This document shows positions 41,614-53,279 of a DNA stretch of 64,000 nucleotides, one piece after another. The DNA lies in contig NC_083600.1 in assembly GCF_020882245.1 (NCBI RefSeq), positions 28,334,001-28,398,000 on the forward strand, given 5' to 3'. This DNA comes from Rhopalosiphum padi (lineage: Eukaryota > Arthropoda > Insecta > Hemiptera > Aphididae). The notes beneath the pieces were generated by a model that was given only the letters and a program-made list of their open reading frames with translations, was not told the DNA's origin and did not search any database. The position numbers were made by a program, and so were the translations under genes. How positions within the stretch are numbered: the stretch's first letter is position 1; each line of letters begins with the position of its first letter.

Positions 41614-41655
41614 ATGGTGAGTTCCATCATCGTTTCATCGGGGGAGGTCGTGTAA
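41614..41655 (+). other. 13-codon uORF in VAChT leader
   Basis: ATG with G at +4 opens a 13-codon frame (MVSSIIVSSGEVV) closed by TAA at 41653-41655. It is in the same frame as VAChT and stops 21 bases before the VAChT ATG. It may reduce or gate VAChT translation if included in the mRNA. The bases at its ATG also read ATG/GTGAGT, a donor-like sequence, which is an alternative reading. Confidence 0.5.
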
Positions 41656-41660
41656 TGTGA
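41655..41660 (+). other. ATG-TGA start-stop uORF
   Basis: A minimal start-stop uORF, ATG followed directly by TGA, overlaps the stop of the 13-codon uORF by one base (TAATGTGA) and lies 16 bases before the VAChT ATG. Confidence 0.5.
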
Positions 41661-41676
41661 TATCAGAACCTTCATC

Positions 41677-43311
41677 ATGGAACCATCAGGGAATCCACTA
41701 TTTCGGTGTTGGAACGCTGTAGGCACGTTCCAAGTGCCACTTATTAATTTAGAAGTCAACGAGCTTAAGGAAATACTATGGGAGAAGATTCAAGAGCCAG
41801 TTATTCAAAGAAGACTGATCCTAGTTATCGTGTCTATAGCATTGTTGTTGGACAACATGTTATACATGGTAATTGTGCCAATCATACCAGATTATTTGAG
41901 GTATGTAGATTCTTGGGGTGAAATCCCCACGGGAGTAAACTTTACGGATGATCCGATCACTCCACCATCCCATCATGGACAAGATTCAGCAACTGGAGTC
42001 TTATTTGCATCCAAAGCAATTGTACAACTTATGGTGAATCCATTTTCTGGTGCTCTAATCGATCGTATTGGATATGATATACCAATGATGATTGGCTTAT
42101 CCATTATGTTCCTATCCACCTCGATATTTGCATGCGGAAGAAGTTATTCCGTCCTTTTTATCGCTAGAAGTCTTCAAGGAGTTGGTTCGGCGTTCGCTGA
42201 TACATCTGGCTTAGCAATGATAGCTGATCGGTTTACCGAAGAGAATGAAAGAGCGCAAGCATTAGGAATTGCATTAGCATTCATCAGTTTCGGTTGTCTA
42301 GTAGCACCACCTTTTGGAGGTGCTTTATATCAATTTGCGGGTAAAGAAATTCCATTTCTTATACTAGCATTTGTTTGTCTCGTTGATGGCTTAATGTTAC
42401 TTCTAGTTATGAAACCCATAAAACAACAACTAAAAGAACAAAAACATTTGAAAAAAGTTCCAACCATACCCATATGGAAACTTTTTATGGACCCATATAT
42501 TGCTGTATGCTCTGGAGCCTTGATGATGTCAAATGTTGCACTCGCATTTCTAGAACCTACTATATCTCTTTGGATGGAAGATCACATTACTCATGACAAC
42601 TGGAAAATGGGGATGATATGGCTACCCGCATTTTTCCCACACGTGTTTGGTGTAATACTAACAGTAAAGCTATCAAAATTGTTCCCAAACTATCAATGGC
42701 TTATGGTGGCTATTGGATTATCTCTTGAAGGCCTTAGTTGCTTAATAATTCCTTTCTCAACCTCATATAAAGTTCTTATGATCCCTATTTGCATTATATG
42801 TTTTGGAATCGCGTTAGTGGATACAGCTATATTGCCCACCCTTGGGTACATAGTAGACGTTCGATACGTTTCAGTTTATGGTAGCATTTACGCAATTGCC
42901 GATATTTCGTATTCATTAGCTTATGCTATTGGTCCTATAGTAGCTGGTGAAGTAGTAGAAATGATCGGTTTCACTTGGCTGAATATCATCATAGCAGTTT
43001 CCAATTTAGCATATGCTCCAGCATTGATGAGGCTCAGAAATATATATGACTTCAAGCCGTTCCAGAATGAAGCCAATATACTCATGGCTGACCCTCCAGA
43101 TAAAGAATATCAAACGTATGCTATGCAAGAACAACCCATACCAGTTAATAATGAGTATAGTAGAATGGAAGGACACTCAGAAACTAGTATGGATGGTCAT
43201 GTAGCAATTGAAAATGAAAATGCCACATTCCACCAACCTCAAGATACCAATCCTTTTAGAAGACCATCTCAACCAGCACAGGATAGGAATCCATTTAGGC
43301 AACAGCATTAA
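41677..43311 (+). CDS. VAChT: Vesicular acetylcholine transporter
   Basis: This 544-residue protein exchanges vesicular protons for cytosolic acetylcholine and loads synaptic vesicles. It belongs to the major facilitator superfamily (SLC18 type) with about 12 membrane helices. Visible family signatures are RRLILVIVSIALLLDNMLYM in helix 1 with the intramembrane D60, ASKAIVQLMVNPFSG with K113 in helix 2, the DRIGYD loop (129-134), LVAPPFGGALYQF (208-220), FFPH with H322, VDTAILPTLG with D382, and IADISYS with D409. These charged and His residues correspond to those implicated in vertebrate VAChT transport. A sequon, NFT, lies at 88-90 in the large first lumenal loop. The C-terminal tail (from ~460) is hydrophilic, with EYQTYAM and two NPF motifs (525-527, 538-540). 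The CDS is intronless, as in the fly gene. The ATG has A at -3 and G at +4, and an in-frame TAA at 41653 closes the frame upstream. The first 15 residues have no counterpart in fly VAChT as I recall it, which begins just before the conserved FQ(I/V)P. Confidence 0.97.
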   Translation: MEPSGNPLFRCWNAVGTFQVPLINLEVNELKEILWEKIQEPVIQRRLILVIVSIALLLDNMLYMVIVPIIPDYLRYVDSWGEIPTGVNFTDDPITPPSHHGQDSATGVLFASKAIVQLMVNPFSGALIDRIGYDIPMMIGLSIMFLSTSIFACGRSYSVLFIARSLQGVGSAFADTSGLAMIADRFTEENERAQALGIALAFISFGCLVAPPFGGALYQFAGKEIPFLILAFVCLVDGLMLLLVMKPIKQQLKEQKHLKKVPTIPIWKLFMDPYIAVCSGALMMSNVALAFLEPTISLWMEDHITHDNWKMGMIWLPAFFPHVFGVILTVKLSKLFPNYQWLMVAIGLSLEGLSCLIIPFSTSYKVLMIPICIICFGIALVDTAILPTLGYIVDVRYVSVYGSIYAIADISYSLAYAIGPIVAGEVVEMIGFTWLNIIIAVSNLAYAPALMRLRNIYDFKPFQNEANILMADPPDKEYQTYAMQEQPIPVNNEYSRMEGHSETSMDGHVAIENENATFHQPQDTNPFRRPSQPAQDRNPFRQQH

Positions 43312-43699
43312 AATTATTAATCGAGAAAGCTATTGATTTTTATTAAAATAGAACGTGAGATGCTTAGTATCAGACATTACCGTTTTTAATTAATAGTTTC
43401 TCGGAAAAAAAGACTTAATACAAATTATATGTGTAGACTAAGCAATATTATATCGTGTAGTAGTCGTGTTTAAAATTAATGGTGAGCAAACCCTATTATG
43501 CTATATGGTCTATATCGTTCCTTATTTGTTTTTTGGCAATGAAATATTAATTGAATGTTAATGGGAAATATGAATATTTAGTGTATTTATAATATTATTA
43601 CCTTATTATACATATTATGACTAGTATTCAATATATTTTAATATTTCAAACTTTTTACAATTTGAAATCATGTAATTGAGCATCTATTATAAATTAGTT

Positions 43700-43705
43700 A
43701 ATAAA
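43700..43705 (+). terminator. Candidate VAChT poly(A) signal
   Basis: AATAAA lies 389 bases after the VAChT stop and is the first canonical hexamer I see. A second is at 43843-43848. In AT-rich DNA such hexamers arise by chance, so which is used is unknown. Confidence 0.35.
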
Positions 43706-45801
43706 TATCAATTTTAATATACAAAACAATTAACTTATATAGAACAAAAAAAATTATAATTTAAATTTATGAGAAAATGTGTATTTTCTTCGTTGAATTC
43801 ACTTATTAAATAACTTAATTTAACTTTCGGATCAAATATTTGAATAAATATAAATTGAGCTAGATAATTAATGACGTTCTATATCATCTAATTAATTTTT
43901 ATTGAAACACCAAATTATTATCAATTGGATAATATGTTTTAATGTACCTTGTATAGAATTCTCCTAAAATCTCTTGTAATACCTACTGATGAAATTTGTA
44001 TCGCATAAACTACGGTTACTTAAAATTAACATTGTAATTGTATTATCAATATTAAAAAACAATACATTAAATAAATTAAACTGACAAGAAACATAAAATA
44101 TTACCTATTATTAAGTAATAATCTTACTTAAACACTAATTTTTTAATAATTCATTCACCACCACAAAAAATATTAAATGTATTCAAGATATATTAATAAT
44201 TTACTGACAATTATTATACATTTACATTAGGCAAATTTATTGTTAAAATGTAATCTACGTATATAACTATATAAGTAAATTAATTTTAAATTACTTTTTT
44301 AAATATCTAAATACTAAATATTCTTTTTTTATTGTATGTGAATTCAAAATAGAACGATCTAAATTTAAACGACAAATTCTGAATAAAAAAAACCATCAAA
44401 ATTTAACCATTATAGCATAAATTTCTGTTAAGTTAAATTATTTAGATTATAATATTTACCCGTTGTCCATAAAATACAAATTGTTATTAATATTTTGTTA
44501 TTTTTGATAGTCTTAATAATATTGTTATAGACTATGAAAATTAATAAAATATAATTTATCACTTTTCAACATTAACAGTAAATACACTAAAATATATAAA
44601 TAATTTATAAATCTTGCGTACTTTCATAATGCTCAATAATTAACTGAACATATCAACTGCAGTTACATTTTAAAAGTTTTAACTCTTGAAATATAATATT
44701 ATGCAAGCACAATTATGAACACTAATTACATATCCATGTGAAAAGTCGAGCTTGTAATATTAGCTTCACATATTAAATAATATAAAAACTATTAAATTCA
44801 ATCGGTATAGACTACCTACAACTTATTTGCCTTAAACATTTTCAAGTATCAATTAATATTTATTATATTATTATAATACGAATCGTACATTAGTTCATTA
44901 GTATATAAGTAAAATAATTAGATATTATAAAATTATCTTAAGGGGTAACCAATCATATCAACACATATCATTAAATTCTAAGTTGTATATAAATTAGCAA
45001 TACTAATTAATATTAATAAACATGTACAAAAATGTTTATTTTTATCAATTATTTTTTTTTTTTTTTTTATATATATTTATGTTAAATACATTTTAATATT
45101 ATTATGCCTATAATAATATTTACACTTAATTGTGTAAGCAACCAAGTTCATACATATCATACAACCAAATTCGATACATATCATTGGTCGAAATTATTGT
45201 TAGTTAAGGATTATATGTTAAGCATTTTAGGTTAAGAAAAATTATACATAGATTAACGTTTACTTAGAATATATTTAAATTTACAGTGAACTATGGTTTC
45301 ACATTTTATTTTATTTTAATTTATTGTCTTTATCTTGTAAACAATTTAAAAAATAATGTAGATTCTTATAATCGATGACTTTAGCTATTCATCTATTATA
45401 TCCGTCTCATATTTATAAATATATTTTGCGTAGAGATGTAGAATAGGTATTTCAGTAATTATTTTTAAACAAATGAACAAATAACGATGTCAATGTGTTT
45501 TATGAAATTAAATTCCTAAAATTATTTTTTCGTAAATTGTTTGAAACAATGTTTATTTCATTGAATATCGAACTTATTAAGTTGTTACCAATTTTATCAG
45601 TTTTTTTATTTTGATTTAATTTAAAAAAATATTATTAATAAGTCCTTCTTATTCTTTTTTATTATGTTTAATGTTAAAATATATCAATGAAAACAATTAT
45701 GTAAAATTTATCTAAGCAAACACTAAGCAATTATATTTATTTATTTTATAGGACTACTCTGTTTTCCATTAGTCTAAACATGTTAGATAAAATAAATCAT
45801 A

Positions 45802-45840
45802 ATTTTTAATGAAAATAACTAATTTGTTTTCATTAAAAAT
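45802..45840. repeat. Hairpin, 14-bp perfect arms
   Basis: ATTTTTAATGAAAA (45802-45815) and its exact inverse (45827-45840) are separated by 11 bases. The arms extend imperfectly on both sides (CAT/ATG). Confidence 0.7.
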
Positions 45841-45913
45841 ATGATTGTAAATATTATGGTAAAGTACTAATGGTATATTATTTTATAGGTTACTAATACA
45901 CTTCTTTGTATGA

Positions 45914-45941
45914 ATAATATTATTATTATTATTATTATTAT
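45914..45941. repeat. (ATT)n microsatellite
   Basis: About nine trinucleotide ATT units. Confidence 0.9.
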
Positions 45942-46491
45942 CTAGTTGTTATTTAATCTTGTTGAAATTTATAACCATGTCATTATTGTAACTAAATAAA
46001 AAAATAACAGTTAATACAATTATTACACTTGTTTACTGTTATAAATTATAATCCTAGAGGCTAGCATGTTAAAGTAAGTAGTAGTAGACTACAAATTGCT
46101 TGTTTCGTGAAAAATTAGTCATAAAAATGTTTTTTGATCGTGATTTTATATTGTTATCTGACCTGAATAAAACATTATATTACATAAAAAAATATTGGTT
46201 TTTAATTTTTCTAGTCTCAAATTCTTCGAAGTATTTTTTTGATAAAAAGCATTTAAAATACCTAATAAATTTTCTAAAACATATTCAACTATTGAATAAA
46301 ATTAATAAAATAAACTTTAAAAAAAAAACACATATCATTGTAAAGTAAATATAAATTATAAATATATAACACAAATTGGAATCAAAAGACGCTTAGAAAG
46401 TCAGAGATCGGCATTTAAACTTTCTTGATTTTTCAATTTTTAGAAATGTATTAATTGTATGCAATATTTATGTATAATGTATTTTATTTTC

Positions 46492-46827
46492 ATTTTCATT
46501 TAGTGAGATAGATCTCTGAAATCGGAGAGTGGATTTTGTTGTTTGGAGTCTTGTTAGATTCACATTGGTTAGGAAAAGTGCAGTGAAGATTTTCAAAACT
46601 TTATCTTTAAGAGTTAATTCACTACAAAGCTTCAAAAAAAAATTAAAACACATTTTATTGGCCGTTTTTTATGTTTTTTAGCTTTATAGCTTTATAGTGA
46701 GTTAACGATTGAAGATAAAGTTCTGAAAATCTTCACTGTACTTCTCCTAGCCAATATTAATCTAACAAGACCCTAAATAACAAAATCTGTTCTCCAGTTT
46801 CAGTAATCTACCACGCTAAATGAAAAT
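46492..46827. mobile_element. Foldback element, 139-bp arms
   Basis: The arm 46492-46630 pairs with 46689-46827. Reverse-complementing the right arm gives an ungapped alignment with about 115 of 139 positions identical by hand count; the 58-base spacer is AT-rich. Shared blocks include GTCTTGTTAGATT and CAGTGAAGATTTTCA. No target duplication or coding capacity is clear. It is probably an old foldback MITE; the 61-codon reverse ORF here is a by-product. Confidence 0.8.
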
Positions 46828-49429
46828 CTAACACAAAATAAAAAAAATTTTAACTGTGAAAAATTAAATAATTTTTTTGAAATTTTCTCACATTTAGTAT
46901 CTACTTGATAATCCCTTTTTAATGAGCTATCAACTAACTTTATAGCTATAATAGTTTTGGAGAAAAGTTAAAAAAAAAAAATAGAAATTTTGGGACTGTT
47001 CACTCCGACGTTTTTGTGGATTCAAATCGTTATACCGCTTGGGTGTGATATAAGATCTTACTTATTAATATTTTATGCTAAAGCTAGCTTAATTATCCAC
47101 CTACTCATTACAACTGAGTTACATTTTTATAATTTTCCAATTGAACATAAATTCAGACTTTTTTCATTTCAATTACCATACTTACTTGATTAAAAATCAT
47201 GAAAGTAAAACGTAAAGACAGGATATAATAAATAAAAAAATCTTTAAATCAGAATTTTTTTCGGTTTGTGGGACTACTGATACTAAATGAATATTTATGA
47301 AGTTCCAATGTTTTGGTAATATCTTACAATTTTTTTTTAAAAAAAAACTTAAAAATTAAAATAATAAGCACTTATGGTGATTTTCATAATATTATATAAA
47401 TAATTAAATGATTAAAATGATATAATTATACTCATAGCATATCAATATTTAAATAATTATTATAATATTATACCAATAACTAAATAATTATATTACATCA
47501 AAGTTACTCTTCGAAATTATCTCCGTTAGTCTTATAAATTAAATGTTTCGAATTTACCTAAACATTATAAATTTAACAATTTATATTACAAGTTAAATAT
47601 TAGTTAATTGTGAACATAAAATAATAAGTAATAATATATACACGGATATTCCACCAAAAAAAAAATGTTAGAATACTAGTATTTTTGTAGGCTTCTTTTC
47701 TGAGCATACTACATATACATTTTATAAACCCCTGACCGGTGTATTAAATATGTATGTCCCCTGCACAACAAACATCCCTAAAGAAAAGCTTAACAGCGTT
47801 TCCATCAGTCCTTTTGAATATTTTAACAGATTCGATCGTTTTTTGAATGCTACTCGACTGGTAACTATAATATGTAGGTTTATTATGCTGTATTCTTTAT
47901 TACAACTCGTCAACGAACACTTTTGAAGACACACGTATTGTAATTTATTGTATAGAAAAAAATATTTATACTAAAGGACTACAAAATATATTATTTCTAA
48001 AACAGCGTCGATATTTTGATTGGAAATATCCTGTTTATTTTACGTATAAGCGTACGAGTATATGTTATAAATATATAATGGTCACGTGTCTTACCTACAT
48101 ACTATTATATTGTTCAAAATACAAAATATAATATGTATTAATAATTTCGAATAAACATTATTTATTATTAATTTATAGTTACAGAAATTCAGAAGGTATA
48201 GTGTTACAAAGTGCACTTATATTATTAATACCAATAAATTATGTTACTTCGAATAAACTAAAATTCAAAAAATTTTCAATTTAATTTATGTTTTTTTACA
48301 CGATTTTAATTATATGAACATTTAATATATTAAAGAAAATAACAATTTTTAAGTAATAGATATTTTTGTATTTTTTTTTTTAACTCATTATAATTATGAG
48401 TTAGTAATATATTTGAACTAACTTAGTTATAATTTATAATTATAATAAGGTGTAATGCAAAATAAAGTGATAATCATCATGTTTATATGATACAACTTAC
48501 AGTGGGATGCTCCAAATTTCAAAGATCAATATTTTTTGAACGAAAGGTGGTAACAACAGTCTGTAAATATTTGAAAGAAAGGTATTAAAAAAACATTACA
48601 AACATTACAACAATTAAAAACTACAATTGATGTGTGATGAACATTACTTTCTGTTTAACTATCTAATTTTTTCGACATTTCAACTTCATACGCTCATAAA
48701 ATTAATTTAGGTAGGTATTAATAATAACTATTATTATTTTTTTAACGTTAAGAATAACTTATGAGGAACCTCTAGTTAAATTTTCGCAGCAAAAAATGTA
48801 ATTGCATTTTATGATAACTGCTATAAATATTCCTGTTTATGCTAGATTTTTCCGAGTTATTAAAAAAAGTACAGAGAATTTCATAGTTATAGCCTAAACC
48901 TAAAATATCAGCTAGATTAAATTCTGTAATAGAAAGCACCATAAATATTAAAAATTAAAGCAAAATGTACAGATACAAAAATAAACAAATAAATATATAT
49001 TATATAAATCACATATCATGATTCAAATGGACGCATGGGGTACAACATTCAACACATTCCTTGTTCCGCAACGAAACAAAAATTAAAAATCTTAATCTAA
49101 TGAATGATATTTTAAAATGTTTATAATATTCTAAGTATAGCAAAAAACTAATATTTTAGAATTCAATTTAAATTCAGAAGTGTTATCCCGTATATTTAAT
49201 AAAAATAAATCCTAACGTTTAATGAAAAATGTCGACATTAAATATAAAATATGTTATATAAATAATATTAAGTATTCGTATATTATATTTTAGAATACTT
49301 GAATATTTTCTATCTTTGACTTATTTTACCTTGCATATTATTTGACTATTTAATTATCACATTTATACCAAATGTTTTTATTTGTAAATAGCATACCTTC
49401 AAAATGTAATATGATTTAATGTTCATCCG

Positions 49430-49880
49430 TTAAGTACCTACGTATCTCAACGATATTCGGTCGCCCGAAAGGGTTAGTTTCTTTGTGGAATTTGACTCGG
49501 TCGGGGCAACCTTGGAAAGTCAAAACTAAAGAGGTTTCATTTTACTATGAACTCGATAGAGGGGGACTATTTTGAATAAGTTTAGTAAAAAAAAAAGTAA
49601 AATCCACCCCAAACTCATTCGGTACAAGTTCAAAAGTCTGTACAATTTAATCATCTGATGGGACCATCAAAGGCGCGTTTCAGACGACACCGTCGAGTGC
49701 TTTTCGTTTGGCGTATGGTCCACGTTCAATAAAAATATGGATTTTTCAATTCAATAACCCTCGACACAGACCGTGCGTTGCTATTGATAAATTGTTATTA
49801 TTGTTGTTGAAGTGGGCACCGTGGCGATTACATTAATTGGAATTCGACCGGTGAAGTGGCTGCCATGACTAGAGAGGATA
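49430..49880. promoter_or_regulatory. Isolated GC-richer non-coding block
   Basis: About 450 bases of complex, CpG-containing sequence lie in otherwise AT-rich intron DNA. It holds no ORF of note and no repeat signature; it contains CATTAATTGGAATT and CCGTGGCGATTACATTAATT-type homeodomain-like cores. Low-repeat, non-coding, compositionally distinct DNA between VAChT and ChAT exon 2 is a candidate intronic enhancer. Confidence 0.35.
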
Positions 49881-51589
49881 TTATAAAGAAAAGTACATAG
49901 AAAACACGGTCTTTAAATATTGTAGTTCACGAAAGTTCTTATAAGTATTAGGACCAACATTTTTTTTAAATATTTTATTTATAAAACATATTATGTGATT
50001 AGTAAATCACTCATTTGATTTGCTTATTTTTCCATTTATCTAATAATAGTAATAAATAATAATACACTAAAAACCTACACAAAGTCACAAATAATCCATA
50101 CGAATTGAATAGTGGATACACGCTATTATAAACATAAATACATTTTCAAAGCAATATTTTTATAGTATGCTCTAAGTCAAATATAAAAAATCTATTTTAG
50201 TATTATTTCTGGAAAAAATATATACTAATAAATAATAATTAGATTATTTTTTAGCAAAAATATGGGAAAAAAATAAACTTTTTGAGCATTAAAATTGTTT
50301 ATTTTCTATTTTACAAACTGTATCAATAATTTTAATGTGGTTCAATATTTTAGAACTTAAGGATTTTTAACATAAACAATTAAATAATACATATTTATAT
50401 ATTAGAAGTTTAAATGAAAGAAGTTAATATAATCAATGTGTAAACATTTTTTGATTTCGAGTAAAACATTTGCATTCTTGCGGATACGGTCAATATTTTT
50501 AATGTTAAGTAATTTTGTTAAAAAAGAGTTATCAAGAGATATTCATTTACTACTAATAAATTATATTTTTTGTCTAAAAATGTATGATATAACATAAAAT
50601 ATAAATTGCTAATTTTCAAGATGTTAAAAACAATCTAAGAGTATAAATTATTGGATTATGTTTAGTAGGTAATAACTAACAATTAAAGTAATATTTGATT
50701 CACAAATAAATGTTGGATATAGGAATCCATAATTTATGGTTAGTTTTCAACTCTGAACGTAACTCAATATCAGTGAAGTACACTGTACACAGGGAGTTCA
50801 ATTTTATAAAAACGTGAAAATGTTTTTATAAAACATTAGGTAGGTAGGTATAAATATATATTATATACTCGTAAATATTGGTTTAATAAAATACCCTTTC
50901 TCCTCTGGAAATTTCTGTGTACACTACTGCTCAATATATCATATGTTGTCTATAAAAATATAATGATTATAAATTACAACACACGTCAATGTCTATATTA
51001 TAAAATAATAAATTTTAATCCCCTTATGGTTTTGGTTAGATTTATAGATAAAATTTAAATATATTTTAAATTTTTCAAAATTATGATTAATATTTTTTTT
51101 AACGAACTTTGAAATGTACAACTGATTACAATGAATATTCATCTATTATTAGTTCATCACAAGTTAACGAAAACGTTATGATATCCTATAAGAACAAAGC
51201 CAAATATTATAATAAACATGATTTATGTTAAATTAAAAAAAAAAAATGGGTAATAATAAAATCAGATACGGTAACTAATAATTACTTTTCAAACATAGAA
51301 ATAATGAAGCATTAAAATTTTAAATCTTTGAATTATTAATTATACTTTTAAATAAAAAAATAAATGCATAATAAAAAAAAAATTTTTTTTAATTATATTC
51401 GTTAAAATCTCTTAATTATTTAGCAATAATAATTTCGCGTAGCTTTATACAAAATTAAAAACGTAATTTTTTCCATGGAAACGGAAATGAAACATATTTT
51501 TAATTTTAATTTTTACTGCACAAACAGATCTACTATAGAATTGAATTATAAAATATTTCGTTCAAAGTTTTAAGTGCTCACATTTATTA

Positions 51590-52510
51590 TAGCGCGATGT
51601 ATATTATATATAATTTTTGTAAAAGTGTATTTCTCGCTATTGCCCCACTTCCAGGTCATTGATAATACGACGAATTCCAAGTGGAAATTATTTTTTTTTA
51701 ATTTTTTATTTTTTTCATCATCGGGCTAGCGTCAATATACCTATTAAATATTTTTACGACTGTCTCGCATCGTGTCTGTCGGACGAGAAATTATCGCCCG
51801 ACCCGACCTACCACCTCGTCTGTAATTTTTACGCCCTAAACGAATCACAACCGCACGCGCATGTGTGTGTGTGTATCATATACGTGCGCCAGCTATATCA
51901 TAGTGGACCTAAATCAATGCCAAAATTTAGATTAATAAAAACCCCGCGCCGTCGAAAGTATCCCGCGTTGATCCAGGCGGTGACACGACCCCGTGGTGGC
52001 GGTGCAATAGACGCGTCGGCGGGGTTGATGAATAGCGGCGCAGCGTTATACCCTTCTCTGTCGGGTCGTAATCCAAGCACGATGTTGTGTGCGTGTTTGC
52101 GTGTTCGCGTGTGTGCGTGCACGAGTGCGTGCGTGAGTGTGTGCACGAGTGTGTGGACACTGTATATATAGCAGTAAGTACATGGGTATGGGGGTGGGTA
52201 GTCGTGGTTAGCTTTGCAGCACGCGTTTTGGATTAACGGCCGCGGTGGGGCGGGGAGCTAAGGGATGGCGGGATTAGTGGATTACCGTCCGGAGCCCCGA
52301 ACGAGACGGAACGAGGCTTTACACATACTTGCGATGCGCGAGACGACGACGACGATGACGACGGGCTGACATCGCCCGCCCCGCGGAGAACCAGCAAGTC
52401 TTTGTAATAGTTATTAAAGAAACCCTTCAACGGCTTCAACGGTTTAAACCTGCCCCCGCGCGATTCATTTAATATTATAGGTATACGCGCATTCGAATAT
52501 AACCGCGTAC
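51590..52510. promoter_or_regulatory. CpG-rich island with GT-rich tract
   Basis: CG-rich sequence with a GTGTGC-rich imperfect repeat at about 52084-52160 and a donor-like GTAAGT at 52173. The ORFs at 51659-52171 (plus strand) and on the reverse strand translate the simple repeat (CVCACTSACVSVCTS) and are not believable proteins. It could be a promoter or unannotated non-coding exon. Confidence 0.3.
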
Positions 52511-53279
52511 AGTAGCGTTAACGACTGTTGATGATTTTATTAACGTAAATATATATCCATTTCCAGACGATATATTTTTACTCGCCGCGTGTGAAAAAAA
52601 ACAACCATTTTGAAATGTGAATTGCACGATTTGAACGCACAAATAGCTTTAAAATCAATCGAAAATATATTTTGATGATATTGTGGCGAAACAAACTTAT
52701 TTTTTTTTTAACGAAACCCCCTTTTTACTGTAAATAATCTAGTGGATAACTTTTTGAAAGTTTTGATGTAGGTACCACTTCAAAATTCGAACGAGTGGTT
52801 TCTCAGTTGTTTAAAATATTATTATTCCTTGACTATATTCTTAAAATAATATAAATATACATAATATTATTCATTAAGTGAATACGAAACACGAAAAATG
52901 ATCTGATGGTTATTTCATTTTTAAATATTTTCCAACATCGAGGGTTATTGGACCACATCTATTCAAAATTAATCACTATTCACGACCAACAACTAACTAA
53001 ATTGAATAACGAATTTTGCAGTTATTAATGTGGAAAATGGCTAAAATGTATATTTTGTAAAAAAATCTATAGGTAACAAAAATGAATATTATTTATTTTG
53101 TTTTTATTATTATACATTTATATTATACTTTACAATTATAGTACATAATATTTATAAAACTACTTTATTATTATATTTATAATGTAGACCATGTTCATAA
53201 TAATGTGTTATATTTTATAAATACTTTACATAAAAATCGGTATTTGCATACATTTTAATTTTAACCTAAGAATTTATTA

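Larger units (their letters stand above)
41601..41676 (+). other. Putative VAChT 5' leader with uORFs
   Basis: A pyrimidine-rich tract ends in TTGTTGAAG at 41600, a plausible acceptor that would start the VAChT exon at 41601. Splicing a shared leader exon to VAChT is known in other animals. The 76-base leader then holds two upstream ORFs before the main ATG. Without transcript data the exon boundary is a prediction. Confidence 0.45.
43312..49429 (+). other. VAChT 3' region and AT-rich intron DNA
   Basis: VAChT ends with TAA; the likely 3' UTR follows, with the first AATAAA signals near 43700 and 43843. The rest is AT-rich, with short biased ORFs, an inverted repeat element at 46492-46827, a hairpin at 45802-45840 and an ATT microsatellite. 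No second gene was recognised. Confidence 0.5.

Noticed and set aside
41577..41759. 60-codon reverse ORF over the VAChT start
   Set aside because: It is the shadow of the VAChT leader and N-terminal codons.
51659..52171. 170-codon ORF in the CpG island
   Set aside because: The C-terminal part is translated microsatellite (Cys/Val/Ser/Thr repeats) and the N-terminal part is AT-driven. No domain is recognisable.
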